Assembly: GCA_944358275.1 (NCBI GenBank) | Contig: CALVQZ010000056.1 | Span: 1-19,655, forward strand | Length of the DNA: 19,655 nucleotides | Source: an uncultured Bacilli bacterium | Lineage (GTDB): Bacteria > Bacillota_I > Bacilli_A > RF39 > UBA660 | Reading direction: 5' to 3' | Part shown: piece after piece, positions 1-7,527 of the stretch | Layout of the letters: every line of letters starts with the position of its first letter | Numbering within the stretch: the first letter of the stretch is position 1 | The notes under the pieces: generated by a model | Told to the model about the DNA's origin: nothing | The model's input: the letters and a program-made list of their open reading frames with translations, nothing else | Database searches by the model: none | Position numbers and translations under genes: made by a program

Positions 1-62
1 GTGGAGGTTTGCTTTTTTTATGTTTTCTTCTTGTTAGGTTGCGGACATAGTCTGCCGTATGC

Positions 63-236
63 TATTACAGAGAAACAGGTGTAGAAATTGAAGCAGATAC
101 ATTCTAAAAAGAAGAATATGAGACTTACTACTTGTTTTGGTTAACTGAAATGACACGAAAAAAGAGAATGGATAATATAATTGATTTTGGTATTAAAATC
201 AATGAAAAAGATGTAAAATATATTTATCAGTTATGA
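63..236 (+). pseudogene. Unrecognised broken reading frame at the window edge
   Basis: One frame reads YYRETGVEIEADTF, hits TAA at 105-107, then stays open from 108 to a TGA at 234-236 (fragments LFWLTEMTRKKRMD and DVKYIYQL). The peptide pieces look like genuine protein sequence, not random AT-rich translation. Further upstream the same frame is stopped by TAG at 48-50. I do not recognise the family. The intact segment from the ATG at 150 would be only 28 residues, with no Shine-Dalgarno. The rhuM ribosome binding site begins just after its stop, so the two may once have been an operon. The piece next to it is also decayed, so a remnant is the best reading. It could instead be a short unrelated gene. 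Confidence 0.3.
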
Positions 237-249
237 TGGAGGTGTAATA

Positions 250-1205
250 GTGAATAATTATGGTAAAGTCATAATATATAAAAACAAAACAGGTAAAGAT
301 AGTATAGAAGTAAAATTAGAAAATAATACAGTTTGGCTAAATCTTAATGAATTAGTAAAACTATATAATTCTAGCAAATCAAATATATCAGAACATATAA
401 AACATATATTTGAAGATGGAGAATTAAATAATAATTTAGTCGTTCAGAAATTCCGAACAACTGCTAATGACGGAAAGTCGTATAATGTTAAATACTATAA
501 TTTAGATATGATTGTAGCAATTGGTTTTAGAGTCAGATCAAATGTAGGAACTAATTTTAGAATATGGGCTAATGAAAGACTAACTGAATATATGAAAAAA
601 GGCTTTACCATGAATGATGAGTTATTAAAACAGGCTGGTGGAGGTTTATATTTTGATGAGTTACTATCTAGAATTAGAGATATAAGGTCATCTGAAAAAG
701 TATTTTGGAGAAAAATTTTAGATATATATGCAACTTCTATAGACTATGATCCTAGAGCAAAAATAACACAAAAATTCTTTAAAACAGTTCAAAATAAAAT
801 GCATTGGGCAGTACATGGACATACAGCAGCAGAGATTATTTTAGAAAGAACAAAGAGTGAAGATGATTTTATGGGATTAAAAACATTTAAAGGGGATTAT
901 CCAACTTTGTTAGATGCTACAACTGCTAAAAATTATTTAGATGAGTGTGAAATTAAAAATTTAAATAATTTAGTAAACTTATTTTTAGATATAGCAGAAA
1001 ATAACGCAGAAAGAAATATTCCAATGTATATGTATGATTGAAAAAAATAGAGAATGCTATAGAATTATTTCATTATGAATTATTAGAAGATAATTTAAAA
1101 AATCTCACATAAACAAGCAGTATAAAAAGAATATGAAAGTATAAAGTTATTCAAGATAAAAATTATATTTCTAACTTCGATAAATTACTAAATGAAACAA
1201 AATAA
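250..1205 (+). pseudogene. rhuM: rhuM-family (virulence RhuM / Fic-island-type) gene, C-terminus decayed
   Basis: The readable part (250-1041, GTG start after GGAGGT at 239-244) gives 263 residues that match the RhuM family along their length: VWLNLNELVKLY and NISEHIKHIFEDGEL near the N-terminus, TTANDGKSYNVKYYNLDMI in the middle, then RIWANERL, YFDELLSRIRDIRSSEK, ATSIDYDP, VQNKMHWAVHGHTAAEII. RhuM proteins are normally about 330 residues. The reading breaks at TGA 1039-1041, where the family has a Trp after 'M-x-D'. Restoring one G gives GATTGG and continues as KKIENAIELFHYELLEDN in another frame. That frame ends at TAA 1110-1112, and more family-like tail (HKQAV, KEYES, then QDKNYISNFDKLLNETK) follows in two frames with a further TAA at 1123-1125, ending at 1203-1205. 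Several independent lesions argue for a relic. RhuM function is unclear; genes of this family occur in genomic islands and near restriction systems. Confidence 0.85.
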
Positions 1206-1262
1206 ATAGAAAAAAATAAATTTAAAACTTTTGGCAAAGTCAATAAGTACAATACCAGTTAT

Positions 1263-1291
1263 GAAATAGATATTGTTTCTATTTCTTTTTT
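1263..1291 (+). terminator. Intrinsic terminator after rhuM relic
   Basis: GAAATAGA (1263-1270) and TCTATTTC (1278-1285) form a perfect 8-bp stem with a 7-nt loop, followed by six T. The stem is A+T-rich, so the hairpin is weak, but the arrangement is canonical. Confidence 0.6.
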
Positions 1292-1301
1292 GTTATATAA
1301 T
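1273..1301 (+). promoter_or_regulatory. Sigma-A-like promoter overlapping the terminator
   Basis: TTGTTT (1273-1278) and TATAAT (1296-1301) are separated by 17 bp. The -35 lies in the loop of the preceding terminator. Transcription would start near 1308, only about 10 nt before the ATG at 1319, leaving GGGTGAT as almost the whole 5' UTR. Confidence 0.5.
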
Positions 1302-1318
1302 TGTATTGGGTGATTGAA

Positions 1319-1843
1319 ATGGCAAATAGAATGCAAAGAAGAAGAAGCAAACAAAAAGTTGAAAATGAATATACTCAAAGTACAAAAAGTATAATAATTA
1401 CATTAGTTGTAGTTGTAGTGGTGTTCCTATTATTTTATTTTATTACAGTAATGATTAACAATAGTAATAGAAAACTAAATACAAAAGAACCTACAGAAGA
1501 AGAAGTATCAATTCAATATTATGAAATATTAGGTGATGATACATTTGTAATGAGTCCACATGAATATTATGTATTATTTTATGACTTTGAAGGACCAGAA
1601 GCTGTATACTATGATTATTTATTTAATCAATATGCAGGTGTGGAAAATCAATATATTTACAAAGTAGATTTAAGTAAAGGATTTAATAAAAAATTCATTG
1701 CAGAAGATGAAACGAACAAAAAAGCTAAAAAAGCAGGAGACTTAAAAGTAAAAGAAGCTACATTGATTAAAATAAGAAAAGGAAAAAATGTAGATTATAT
1801 CGAAGGATCTTCACAAGTAATTGCAAATGAACTTATGAAATAG
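1319..1843 (+). CDS. Membrane-anchored Cys-less thioredoxin-like protein
   Basis: This is a 174-residue hypothetical protein. A basic N-terminus (RMQRRRSKQK) precedes one hydrophobic helix at about residues 24-46, rich in Val, Ile and Phe, so the C-terminal 125 residues should face outside. The ectodomain has a thioredoxin-like order: a hydrophobic strand (YYVLFYDF), a helix, a second strand (IYKVDL), and near the end a strand pair resembling the thioredoxin core (ATLIKIRKGKNVDYIEG). It contains no cysteine, and the usual cis-Pro before the third strand is replaced by Glu-Ala-Thr, so it cannot be a redox enzyme; a binding or structural role is more likely. The ATG at 1319 is chosen over an upstream in-frame TTG (1301) because GGGTGA lies at the right distance and the TTG overlaps the -10 box. 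It appears monocistronic between two terminators. The fold assignment is inference from pattern. Confidence 0.6.
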   Translation: MANRMQRRRSKQKVENEYTQSTKSIIITLVVVVVVFLLFYFITVMINNSNRKLNTKEPTEEEVSIQYYEILGDDTFVMSPHEYYVLFYDFEGPEAVYYDYLFNQYAGVENQYIYKVDLSKGFNKKFIAEDETNKKAKKAGDLKVKEATLIKIRKGKNVDYIEGSSQVIANELMK

Positions 1844-1866
1844 CAGTATATTCTGTTATTTTTTTA
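1840..1866 (+). terminator. Intrinsic terminator embracing the stop codon
   Basis: ATAGCAG (1840-1846) pairs with CTGTTAT (1853-1859), 7 bp with one G-U, followed by a T run. The TAG stop at 1841-1843 lies inside the 5' arm. Confidence 0.6.
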
Positions 1867-1950
1867 AAAAAATAAAAACAAAAATTATTACATTCTAAGT
1901 AGCAATAAAAAAATAAATATGTTATACTTAATATGATAAAGAGGTGTTGT

Positions 1951-3135
1951 ATGAATAAGAGTAATAAACGCTTAGTTGAAATAATGATAGTTATGTTTTT
2001 TTCAATTTTTATTGGCATGTTAGCAGGCGTATCTGCAATTTATACTATTGATTCAAATAACGCAAGGGAAAATATTGATATTTCAAAAATCGAAGAAATT
2101 GACAATGTTTTTGACAAAATAATTGATGATTACTACGATGAAGTTGATAAAGAAAAATTGATAGAGGGCGCTATTTCTGGAATGTTGTCTGTTTTAGATG
2201 AAAACACTTCTTATATAGATGAAGAATCATCTACTAGTTTTAACAATAAAATGAAAGGTGAGTATTATGGAATTGGCGTTGAAGTACTGACGATAGAAGA
2301 AGGAGTATTAGTAGTCGGAGTCACTGAAGATTCACCAGCAGAAAGATCAGGCATTGAAGAAAATGATATAATTACAGAAGTTGATGGTAAAACATTAAAA
2401 GGTGAGGAAGCTACATATTTTACAACAGCAATTAAAGAATCATCAGAAGAGATAAAACTAGTTATATCAAGAAATGAAAGAATTTTAAATATCAGTGTAA
2501 AGCCAGAAAAAATAATTATACCTTCTGTATTTACAAATAAATTTGTTGTAGAAGGCAAGAAAATAGGATATATAAAAATTTCGATTTTTGCTGCAAATAC
2601 AGATTCACAATTTGCAACAAAATTAAAAGAATTAGAACAAGATGGAATAGATTCTTTGGTAATAGATGTTAGAGATAATGCAGGAGGATATTTATCGAGT
2701 GCATCTACTATATTAGAAATGTTTATGAAAAAAGGCACAGTTTTATATAATGTAGAAGCAAAATCATCTACTAGTGCAAGATATGATACAACAGAAGAAT
2801 ATAGGGATTATAAAGTTGCAGTACTTGTTAATGGTTCTAGTGCATCAGCATCAGAAATTTTAGCTGCATGTTTTAAAGAAAATGTGGGTTCAGATATAGT
2901 AGGTAATACAACATATGGAAAAGGTACAGTCCAAGAAGTTGTAAATGTACTAGAAGGCAGTATTGCTAAGATAACTACTAAAAAGTGGTTGACTCCAAAT
3001 AAAGAATGGATAGATAAAAAAGGAATAAAACCAACAATACCTGTAACATTATCTGACTCATATTTACTAAATCCAACATACAATAACGATAATCAATTGG
3101 AACAAGCAATAAATGCACTAACTAAAAATAAGTAG
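1951..3135 (+). CDS. S41-family C-terminal processing peptidase (CtpA/CtpB type)
   Basis: This 394-residue serine protease cleaves proteins from exposed C-termini on the outer side of the membrane. A signal anchor spans about residues 9-30. A helical N-terminal region (45-100, with YYDEVDKEKLIEGAISGML) leads into a PDZ domain (about 103-185, YYGIGVEV, DSPAERSGIEENDII) and the S41 core (about 195-370). The catalytic Ser is S299 in SASASEI, Lys is K324 in YGKG, and the assisting Gln is Q328; the 25-residue Ser-Lys and 4-residue Lys-Gln spacings match CtpB and the D1 protease. VIDVRDNAGGYL (about 237-248) is the family substrate/oxyanion segment. The ATG at 1951 follows GAGGTG (1941-1946); an in-frame ATG at 1933 has no ribosome binding site. 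Length is slightly shorter than typical CtpA, with no extra C-terminal peptidoglycan-binding domain. In related bacteria such enzymes act on sporulation or cell-wall regulators; the substrate here is unknown. Confidence 0.93.
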   Translation: MNKSNKRLVEIMIVMFFSIFIGMLAGVSAIYTIDSNNARENIDISKIEEIDNVFDKIIDDYYDEVDKEKLIEGAISGMLSVLDENTSYIDEESSTSFNNKMKGEYYGIGVEVLTIEEGVLVVGVTEDSPAERSGIEENDIITEVDGKTLKGEEATYFTTAIKESSEEIKLVISRNERILNISVKPEKIIIPSVFTNKFVVEGKKIGYIKISIFAANTDSQFATKLKELEQDGIDSLVIDVRDNAGGYLSSASTILEMFMKKGTVLYNVEAKSSTSARYDTTEEYRDYKVAVLVNGSSASASEILAACFKENVGSDIVGNTTYGKGTVQEVVNVLEGSIAKITTKKWLTPNKEWIDKKGIKPTIPVTLSDSYLLNPTYNNDNQLEQAINALTKNK

Positions 3136-3144
3136 TGCTTTTTT
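3115..3144 (+). terminator. Intrinsic terminator overlapping the S41 gene end
   Basis: GCACTA (3115-3120) and TAGTGC (3133-3138) are a perfect 6-bp inverted repeat around a 12-nt loop, followed by six T. The TAG stop codon is the start of the 3' arm. Confidence 0.6.
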
Positions 3145-3164
3145 GTCTTAATTTTATTCTATAA

Positions 3165-3193
3165 TTGACTTATATATACAAAATAAATATAAT
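3165..3193 (+). promoter_or_regulatory. Strong sigma-A-like promoter
   Basis: TTGACT (3165-3170) and TATAAT (3188-3193) with a 17-bp spacer match the consensus at 11 of 12 positions. It would drive the Lys-rich thioredoxin gene and its PH-like partner, with transcription starting near 3200. Confidence 0.75.
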
Positions 3194-3222
3194 ATGTGTA
3201 ATTGAATTTATGGGGTGAAAAA

Positions 3223-4290
3223 ATGTCTAATAAAAAGAAAAAAAGAAAAAAGAAAGCAGCTAAGAAAAAAAATGTAAGCAAAAAGAAAAATAATAGAAAA
3301 AAAATAAATAGTACGAAAAAAACGAATACTGAAAGTTCTAAAAAAATAAGTAGTAAGAACAATATAAAATCAAAAACAACAGGTAAAAAAAATACTAATA
3401 AAAAAGTAACAAGTTCTAATATAAATACTAACAAAAAAATTCATGTAGAAAAAGAACAAAAAACTAAGCAAAAAGTAAATAAAAAAAAGAAATTTAAGCT
3501 TAAAATAATAGTTGCAGTACCAATAATATTAGTTTTGATTTTATCAGCGTTAATAATTTTAAAAAATTTTAATAATAATAGTGATAACAATAGTATCGAT
3601 TTTGAAAAAATAAATTTTGATGAATATTTAGAATTATATAACATTGATGAAATAAATTATGTATACTTGTATCATGAAAGTTGTCTAAATTGTGATGATT
3701 ATGAAATAAATTTAGATAAATTACAAAAAGAATATGGAATACATATAAAGAAATTTGATTATAGTAACCTTAGTGATAGTGATATAAATATATTAAAATC
3801 TAGTAATTCATTTTTAGAAAAAAAGATAGATATTCCTACTATTATATCTATTAATGGAAAAGAAGAAATTAGCAGTATAAGTGGTATAAAAGAGTATTCT
3901 GCACTTAAAAATTTTGTTAGTTATTCTACTAATACATTAAATGGAAAGACATTTATTAAAATTGATGTAGATGAATACACTACTTTATTAAATTCAGATG
4001 ATAAAAAACTTATATATATGTGTGATTCAAACCAAGAATATTGTGAATCGTTTACTTCTATTTTAGAAAAAACTACTACAGATAAAAAAATAAAAGTTTA
4101 TTATTTAAATATGGCAAACGTAACTTCAAGTGATGATTGGGATAAACTAGAAAGTTCCAGCAAAATATTTGATAAACAATGGTTCATACCAGCACTATTA
4201 GTAGTTAAAAATGGGAAAGTAATTGATTATAAAATGGAAAATTTAAATGAAGAAGATTTGAATGATTTTTTAAATAAAAATAAATTGTAG
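3223..4290 (+). CDS. Lys-rich membrane protein with two tandem thioredoxin-like domains
   Basis: This 355-residue protein is not in a family I can name. Residues 1-92 are extremely basic (37 Lys) with Asn, Ser and Thr between, predicted disordered and cytoplasmic. One TM helix lies at about 95-113. The outside part contains two thioredoxin-like units: about 125-235 with a CxxC motif (C154-L-N-C157, on the strand VYLYHESC) and a cis-Pro-like DIPTII (P205); and about 240-355 with C267 and C274 separated by six residues, a cis-Pro-like FIPALL (P323) and VVKNGKVIDY. The first unit could be redox active; the second has wrongly spaced cysteines and may form a structural disulfide. The ATG at 3223 follows GGGGTG (3212-3217); an upstream TTG (3202) lies before the SD and is rejected. 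The PH-like gene follows at 9 bp. Fold calls are inference; a role in extracytoplasmic thiol chemistry is possible. Confidence 0.6.
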   Translation: MSNKKKKRKKKAAKKKNVSKKKNNRKKINSTKKTNTESSKKISSKNNIKSKTTGKKNTNKKVTSSNINTNKKIHVEKEQKTKQKVNKKKKFKLKIIVAVPIILVLILSALIILKNFNNNSDNNSIDFEKINFDEYLELYNIDEINYVYLYHESCLNCDDYEINLDKLQKEYGIHIKKFDYSNLSDSDINILKSSNSFLEKKIDIPTIISINGKEEISSISGIKEYSALKNFVSYSTNTLNGKTFIKIDVDEYTTLLNSDDKKLIYMCDSNQEYCESFTSILEKTTTDKKIKVYYLNMANVTSSDDWDKLESSSKIFDKQWFIPALLVVKNGKVIDYKMENLNEEDLNDFLNKNKL

Positions 4291-4299
4291 GAGGCAGTT

Positions 4300-4737
4300 A
4301 TGAAAAGTTATAAAGAAGTTTTAAAATTTTTAAAAAAACATAAAGGAACAATCGCATTTAGAGTAAAAGAACATTGTAAAGTTATGGATAAACATATAAA
4401 TCTAGATGAAAGGATATTGTATGCATTTGCTGGTCAAAAAAATAATGCATCTATAACTATACCTAATACTTTTGTATTAGTACTTACTGATAAAAGATTA
4501 TTACTAGCAAGAAAAAGATTATTATTTGGGTACTTTTTCTACGCAGTAACTCCAGAAATGTTTAATGATTTAAAAATAAATTCAGGAATCATATGGGGAA
4601 AAGTTTTGATAGATACAGTAAAAGAACTTATTGTAATTTCTAATTTATCTAAAGATTCACTAGATGAAGTTGAAACTAGAATTACGCAATATATGTTAGA
4701 TGAAAAAAAGAAATATGCAACTAGAGAAATGCATTAA
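4300..4737 (+). CDS. Small soluble PH-like (bPH / YokE-like) domain protein
   Basis: This is a 145-residue protein with no TM segment. A helical N-terminus (MKSYKEVLKFLKK) is followed by a pattern typical of bacterial PH-like domains: LDERILYAFAG, then FVLVLTDKRLLLARK (about 58-72), the hallmark 'l-T-x-x-R-l-l' strand pair, an aromatic stretch (FGYFFYAVTPEMF), IIWGKVLIDT, LIVISNLSKDSLDEVETRI and a final helix. Bacterial PH-like domains often act as membrane-proximal or ligand-binding modules without catalysis. The start ATG is 9 bp after the previous stop, and AGGAGG (4289-4294) overlaps that TAG, so it is translated from the same mRNA as the tandem thioredoxin protein and probably works with it. 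The family assignment is from pattern only. Confidence 0.55.
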   Translation: MKSYKEVLKFLKKHKGTIAFRVKEHCKVMDKHINLDERILYAFAGQKNNASITIPNTFVLVLTDKRLLLARKRLLFGYFFYAVTPEMFNDLKINSGIIWGKVLIDTVKELIVISNLSKDSLDEVETRITQYMLDEKKKYATREMH

Positions 4738-4750
4738 AATCTTTTTTTTT
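4703..4750 (+). terminator. Possible weak terminator (A-tract/U-tract stem)
   Basis: Seven A plus GA (4703-4711) can pair with TCTTTTTTT (4740-4748), and a 5-bp ATGCA/TGCAT hairpin (4715-4719, 4730-4734) sits inside. A nine-T run (4742-4750) ends it. The stem is almost all A-T, so confidence is modest. Confidence 0.35.
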
Positions 4751-4764
4751 ATTATTTTCTATAG

Positions 4765-4770
4765 TATAAT
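4765..4770 (+). promoter_or_regulatory. -10 box of putative promoter
   Basis: A perfect TATAAT lies 28 bp before the next ATG. The region 17 bp upstream is only a T run, so no convincing -35 is visible. Confidence 0.35.
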
Positions 4771-4798
4771 ATAAATTATAATAATAAGGGTGATTTAT

Positions 4799-6337
4799 AT
4801 GATTATAAGAAGACCATATGCATTTTTAATTAGGAACTTTAGATTAATACATTTTTTAATATTACTATTATCCACATTTATATTTTTTAAATCATTAAAT
4901 GCGTTAGATTTTTTCAATGAATATGTGGATACTAGACAATTTATAGATAGTGAAACATTGATAAGTGATACTGTTTCTTTTTCAATGATTATATTTTCTG
5001 TGGTTCTAATATTTGCATTTACATCCATAATAGTTTTATTTAATAAAAAAGATAAACCAATACTATTTTATATTGTAGGTTTTATATTTTATATTGCCTT
5101 TATAGCAATATGTATAATATCAAGAGTAATAATAAGTACAATAATACTTGAAGGAATAGATCCTAGAATTTCAAGAATAATAAGAGATGTATGGTTTATA
5201 TCAATCATAATTCAGATTATTATAGTAGGATTTTCACTGATAAGGACTTTAGGATTTGATGTAAAAAAATTTAATTTTGTAGAAGACTTACATGAACTTA
5301 AGATAGATACGGACGATGATGAAGAAATAGAAATATCTACCGGGTTTGATTCAAGCAAAGTAAAGATGCAACTAGCAATGCAAAAAGAAGAACTAAAAGC
5401 ATTTTTCTATGAAAATAAGTTTATGATAATAATAGTATTATTTCTCATATTTATTGTAATTCCAAGTGCTTTTATTGCAAAAAATATTATTGAAAATAAA
5501 AGATATGAAATTGGTGAAATAATAGATTTAGATGATTTTAACTTAAAAATAGAAGGAGCATATCTAACAAAAAAGGATTACAAAGGAGATTTATTATTTA
5601 AAGGAGATAATAGTTATCTAATTGTAATGTTTAATATAGAAAATGAAAAAGAAGAAGAAAGAGGAATTACTCTAAATAATCTAAGACTTGAAGTAAATGG
5701 TAAAATATATATGCCTACAACTAATCATTATGAATATTTTACTGATATTGGTACTGGTTATAACAACAATAAAATATCAAAAGAAGAAAAGAATTATATT
5801 GCAGTTTATATAATTAAAGATGAAGATATAGATCATGAAATGATTATTAGATATGCAGATAAACTAAAAGTAAAAAATTCACAAATTTCTGCTATATATT
5901 ATAGAACAATAATAAATCCAGAAAATATAGATATAACTTCAACTACAGTAAATAAATCTTTAAATCAAGACTTAATAATAGATTATAAAGAGTTAAAAGG
6001 AACTAAGTTAAATATATCTAACTATGATTTACAAAATGAATTTACATATAGTGTAAATGGTAAAACAAAATATATAATCAATACTTATGGTATCGTATTA
6101 TTATTAAATTATAGTTTTACAGGAAATAGTTCATTTACAGATTTTATAAATAAAAATGCAATAATAACATACAAATATAATGGTAATACTTATAATCAAA
6201 AGATTAGTGATATAACACCTAAAAATTATAAAGAAAATGAAATTTATTTAGCAGTAAGCGAAAACTTAAGAGATGCTACTGAAATAAATTTAGTAGTAAA
6301 AGTTAGAAATACAGAATATATTTATAAAATAAAGTAA
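4799..6337 (+). CDS. Five-TM membrane protein with DUF4352-like ectodomains
   Basis: This is a 512-residue hypothetical protein. Predicted TM helices lie at about 15-32, 60-81, 88-110, 130-150 and 208-228. Between TM4 and TM5 is an acidic loop (TDDDEEIEI, about 171-179) followed by a helix rich in Lys, Glu and Gln. After TM5, residues 238-360 resemble the DUF4352 immunoglobulin-like fold often found on Bacillota lipoproteins (DDFNLKIEGAYL, NSYLIVMFNIEN, LRLEVNGKIYMPTT). A second beta-rich domain (about 385-512) has YIINTYGIVLLLNYSF and ends YIYKIK. There are no catalytic motifs I recognise. The ATG at 4799 follows AAGGGTGA (4786-4793); an in-frame GTG at 4790 overlaps the SD. It lies between the PH-like gene and htrA. 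A sensor or scaffold for the envelope is a guess from topology only. Confidence 0.6.
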   Translation: MIIRRPYAFLIRNFRLIHFLILLLSTFIFFKSLNALDFFNEYVDTRQFIDSETLISDTVSFSMIIFSVVLIFAFTSIIVLFNKKDKPILFYIVGFIFYIAFIAICIISRVIISTIILEGIDPRISRIIRDVWFISIIIQIIIVGFSLIRTLGFDVKKFNFVEDLHELKIDTDDDEEIEISTGFDSSKVKMQLAMQKEELKAFFYENKFMIIIVLFLIFIVIPSAFIAKNIIENKRYEIGEIIDLDDFNLKIEGAYLTKKDYKGDLLFKGDNSYLIVMFNIENEKEEERGITLNNLRLEVNGKIYMPTTNHYEYFTDIGTGYNNNKISKEEKNYIAVYIIKDEDIDHEMIIRYADKLKVKNSQISAIYYRTIINPENIDITSTTVNKSLNQDLIIDYKELKGTKLNISNYDLQNEFTYSVNGKTKYIINTYGIVLLLNYSFTGNSSFTDFINKNAIITYKYNGNTYNQKISDITPKNYKENEIYLAVSENLRDATEINLVVKVRNTEYIYKIK

Positions 6338-6368
6338 TTCACATATTTTACACATATTTTTTTATAAT
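6338..6368 (+). promoter_or_regulatory. Possible htrA promoter
   Basis: TTCACA (6338-6343) and a perfect TATAAT (6363-6368) are 19 bp apart, which is long. I see no CtsR direct repeat or CIRCE element in the gap, so known heat-shock operators are not evident. Confidence 0.3.
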
Positions 6369-6415
6369 ATTACCATAATTTTTGTGATATATTATTTAAT
6401 GTCAAGGGAGGAATT

Positions 6416-7504
6416 ATGAAAGAAAAAACAAAATACATATTAACAATTATTGTAACTCTTATAATAGGAGTAATATCAACTATACTTACACTTAATGCAT
6501 GTGGTGTATTTGATGAGAAAATAGTAGAAGTAGATAAGACTGTAAAAGAAGTAACTATAACAGAGACAGACACTATAAAAGAATCTGTAGATAAAATATA
6601 TGATTCAGTCGTGTACATCGAATCATTAAAAAATGGAACAGCTACAGGAAGTGGCAGTGGATTTGTATATAAAGAAGATGATGAATATGGTTATATTTTA
6701 ACAAATCAGCATGTAATCGATGAAAGCGAAAAAATAGAAATAACTAATATAGAAGGTGGAGTATTCAATGCTACATTATTAGGAGAGGATTCTTATTCTG
6801 ATATAGCAGTCTTAAGAGTTGATAAAGATGCTGTACTACAAGTTGCAACACTAGGAAGCAGCGATGAATCAAATATAGGTGACACAGTATTCACAGTAGG
6901 GTCCCCTTTAGGAAAAACATATATGGGTAGTGTTACAAAAGGAATCTTGTCAGGAAAAAATAGAACTGTGACAGTAAGTAGTCAATATGTAATGGAAGTA
7001 TTACAAGTAGATGCGGCCTTAAATCCAGGTAATAGTGGAGGACCACTTGCAAACATAAATGGTGAAGTAATTGGTATAAATTCATTAAAACTTTCACAAA
7101 GCGAAATAGAAGGTATGGGATTTGCAATACCAATTGAACTTGTAAAAACAATTGCAGAAAAACTTGAAAATGGAGAAAAGATAGAAAGACCTGTTTTAGG
7201 CGTTAGTATGCTAGATGCAAGTAGTAAGTATCAATTATATAAAAATGGTATTATACTAGATAGTGATATAGATGAAGGTGTAGTAGTAGTAGAAGTATCT
7301 AAAAATACACCGGCAGATGTAGCTAATTTGGAAAAGGGTGATGTAATACTTGCTATTAACGATGTAGAAGTTACAAACATCGCATACTTTAGAGCTGAAT
7401 TATATAAATATAATGTAGGAGATACAATAAAGTTAAAAGTATTAAGAGATAACAATGTTAAAGAAATAAAAGTAAAATTAGATGTAACATTAGAAAATAG
7501 TTGA
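6416..7504 (+). CDS. htrA: HtrA/DegP-family serine protease, membrane-anchored, one PDZ
   Basis: This 362-residue trypsin-like serine protease should degrade or refold damaged exported proteins outside the membrane. A signal anchor spans about residues 8-27. The protease domain (about 55-250) has the triad H99 (TNQHVID), D129 (YSDIAVLRV) and S207 (NPGNSGGPL), plus the typical GSGSGFVY and TVGSPLG segments and GFAIPIELV at its end. A single PDZ domain (about 258-355: RPVLGV, NTPADVANLEKGDVILAIND) follows. This layout is the standard Bacillota HtrA form, slightly short because the cytoplasmic tail and linker are small. The ATG follows GGGAGG (6405-6410) at good spacing. The gene ends TGA followed immediately by TAA, with the stop embedded in a terminator. 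Its nearness to the S41 protease and thioredoxin-like proteins suggests an envelope-maintenance neighbourhood, though all seem separately transcribed. Confidence 0.95.
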   Translation: MKEKTKYILTIIVTLIIGVISTILTLNACGVFDEKIVEVDKTVKEVTITETDTIKESVDKIYDSVVYIESLKNGTATGSGSGFVYKEDDEYGYILTNQHVIDESEKIEITNIEGGVFNATLLGEDSYSDIAVLRVDKDAVLQVATLGSSDESNIGDTVFTVGSPLGKTYMGSVTKGILSGKNRTVTVSSQYVMEVLQVDAALNPGNSGGPLANINGEVIGINSLKLSQSEIEGMGFAIPIELVKTIAEKLENGEKIERPVLGVSMLDASSKYQLYKNGIILDSDIDEGVVVVEVSKNTPADVANLEKGDVILAINDVEVTNIAYFRAELYKYNVGDTIKLKVLRDNNVKEIKVKLDVTLENS

Positions 7505-7527
7505 TAATTTATTAACTATTTTTTTTT
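7496..7527 (+). terminator. Strong intrinsic terminator of htrA
   Basis: AATAGTTGATA (7496-7506) and TATTAACTATT (7510-7520) form an 11-bp stem with one G-U and a 3-nt loop, followed by seven T. The TGA stop (7502-7504) lies in the 5' arm. Confidence 0.8.

Noticed and set aside
1039..1041. TGA at the rhuM Trp position as evidence for TGA=Trp recoding
   Set aside because: Trp is TGG in all conserved genes here, none of PcrA, LigA, HtrA or WecB contains an in-frame TGA, and the downstream frame also shifts, which recoding would not explain.
2265..3083. Antisense open frames across the S41 gene, and similar long antisense frames across other genes
   Set aside because: They lie opposite well-recognised proteins, show low-complexity or hydrophobic shadow sequence and have no SD or promoter.
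3159..3434. Minus-strand Leu/Phe-rich frame that looks like a membrane protein
   Set aside because: It is the complement of the Lys-rich tail; AAA/AAG codons read backwards give TTT/CTT.
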